Below are positions 63,670-64,000 of a stretch of 64,000 nt of DNA, piece after piece. The stretch is from Prevotellaceae bacterium. GTDB lineage: Bacteria > Bacteroidota > Bacteroidia > Bacteroidales > Bacteroidaceae. Below the pieces are notes generated by a model that saw only the letters and a program-made list of their open reading frames with translations, was not told where the DNA came from and ran no database searches. The translations under genes and the position numbers were made by a program. The stretch spans positions 160,840 to 224,839 of the forward strand of contig JAQYET010000023.1 of NCBI GenBank assembly GCA_028723525.1, in the 5' to 3' direction. Position 1 is the stretch's first letter, and each line of letters starts with the position of its first letter.

Positions 63670-63823
63670 ACTATGTGAAAGATATGCTATTGCTTGCTAA
63701 AAGGACTGTTTTTGCCGGACAAAACGTAATCTTTCGGGTAGTCGGTATAACCAAACATGCAATAATATGTGTTTTTAATGGTATATTGCTAAAAGCATCA
63801 GTGTCTGAATATTTTTACCATAC

Positions 63824-63854
63824 TTGTATTATTGGTGGAATTCTTGTAACTTTG
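63824..63854 (+). promoter_or_regulatory. Promoter at the right edge
   Basis: TTG (63824-63826) and TAACTTTG (63847-63854), 20 bp apart. No convincing coding frame starts in the 140 bp that remain, so the product lies beyond the window or is RNA. The rest of 63463-64000 shows only the two-unit array. Confidence 0.5.
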
Positions 63855-64000
63855 CACCTGGAAGTTACGAAAAGAGTGTAATTTATTGGAAATGAGCGTA
63901 GGTTAATTGCTCTTGATAGTAATAGGTTACGATTTAGTTAGTTATCTACTGCATTATCCTTCTGCGCGTTGCGTAACCTTCAAAGAACTCTTCGTATGCA

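Noticed and set aside
63675-63881. 68-residue plus-strand frame near the right edge
   Set aside because: It contains the promoter at 63824-63854 and no recognisable protein features.

Overview
The window looks like a chromosomal segment of a Bacteroidales bacterium, most likely Prevotellaceae. The signs are: many promoters of the Bacteroidetes type (TAnnTTTG -7 box with a TTTG/TTG -33 box 19-21 bp upstream), start codons without Shine-Dalgarno sequences, hybrid two-component systems carrying AraC domains, secreted proteins with type IX secretion (T9SS) C-terminal domains, a C10 (interpain-like) protease and a succinate/acetate-type fermentation gene set. No rRNA, CRISPR array or complete mobile element was found. 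There is one tRNA (Gln, UUG).

Layout. 1-620: a probable small non-coding transcript on the minus strand. 620-4880 (minus): cysS, an acyltransferase, a family 9 glycosyltransferase and a DUF4254 protein. 5100-7799 (plus): acpP-fabF-rnc. 8152-16709: a small outer membrane protein, a broken BRO-family gene, an SGNH hydrolase plus MBOAT O-acyltransferase pair, small lipoproteins and argS. 17233: tRNA-Gln. 17519-23815 (minus): an unlisted 55-residue protein, a hybrid two-component protein whose phospho-acceptor histidine is tyrosine, TM2 and DUF2752 membrane proteins, and a uridine-kinase-like nucleoside kinase. 24053-34894 (plus): a cobalamin riboswitch leading into a 2187-residue T9SS-secreted protein, then btuF-btuC-like genes, prmC and recX. 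35002-42281 (minus): two secreted proteins, a membrane-anchored TPR-AraC regulator and a C10 protease. 42937-45625: a lipoprotein gene with two in-frame stops, pyrE, an SRPBCC protein and a lipoprotein. 46065-55090 (plus): a nine-gene glutamate fermentation operon. 55161-62896: a secreted protein, an acetyl-CoA hydrolase/CoA-transferase, a lipoprotein, a second hybrid two-component protein with an intact kinase, and an AlbA_2 ATP-binding protein. 62897-64000: mostly non-coding with direct repeats and two promoters.

How the parts fit. Glutamate mutase (glmS/glmE with reactivase glmL) needs adenosylcobalamin, and the same window carries a cobalamin riboswitch and a corrinoid-type ABC importer, so uptake and use of B12 sit about 15 kb apart. 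Glutamate is turned into 3-methylaspartate, mesaconate (methylaspartate ammonia-lyase) and probably citramalate (class I fumarase-like pair). The operon also holds an AtuA/DUF1446 protein, a DUF4387 protein and a P-loop kinase-like protein of unknown role, which could supply steps not otherwise encoded here.

The most unusual sequence signal is a family of intergenic arrays: 15-bp near-palindromes (WWWW-TCG-S-CGA-WWWW) separated by exactly 7 bp, so repeating every 22 bp. Four arrays have four units (81 bp each) and one has two units. They lie at 7871, 16901, 31182, 45676 and 63633.
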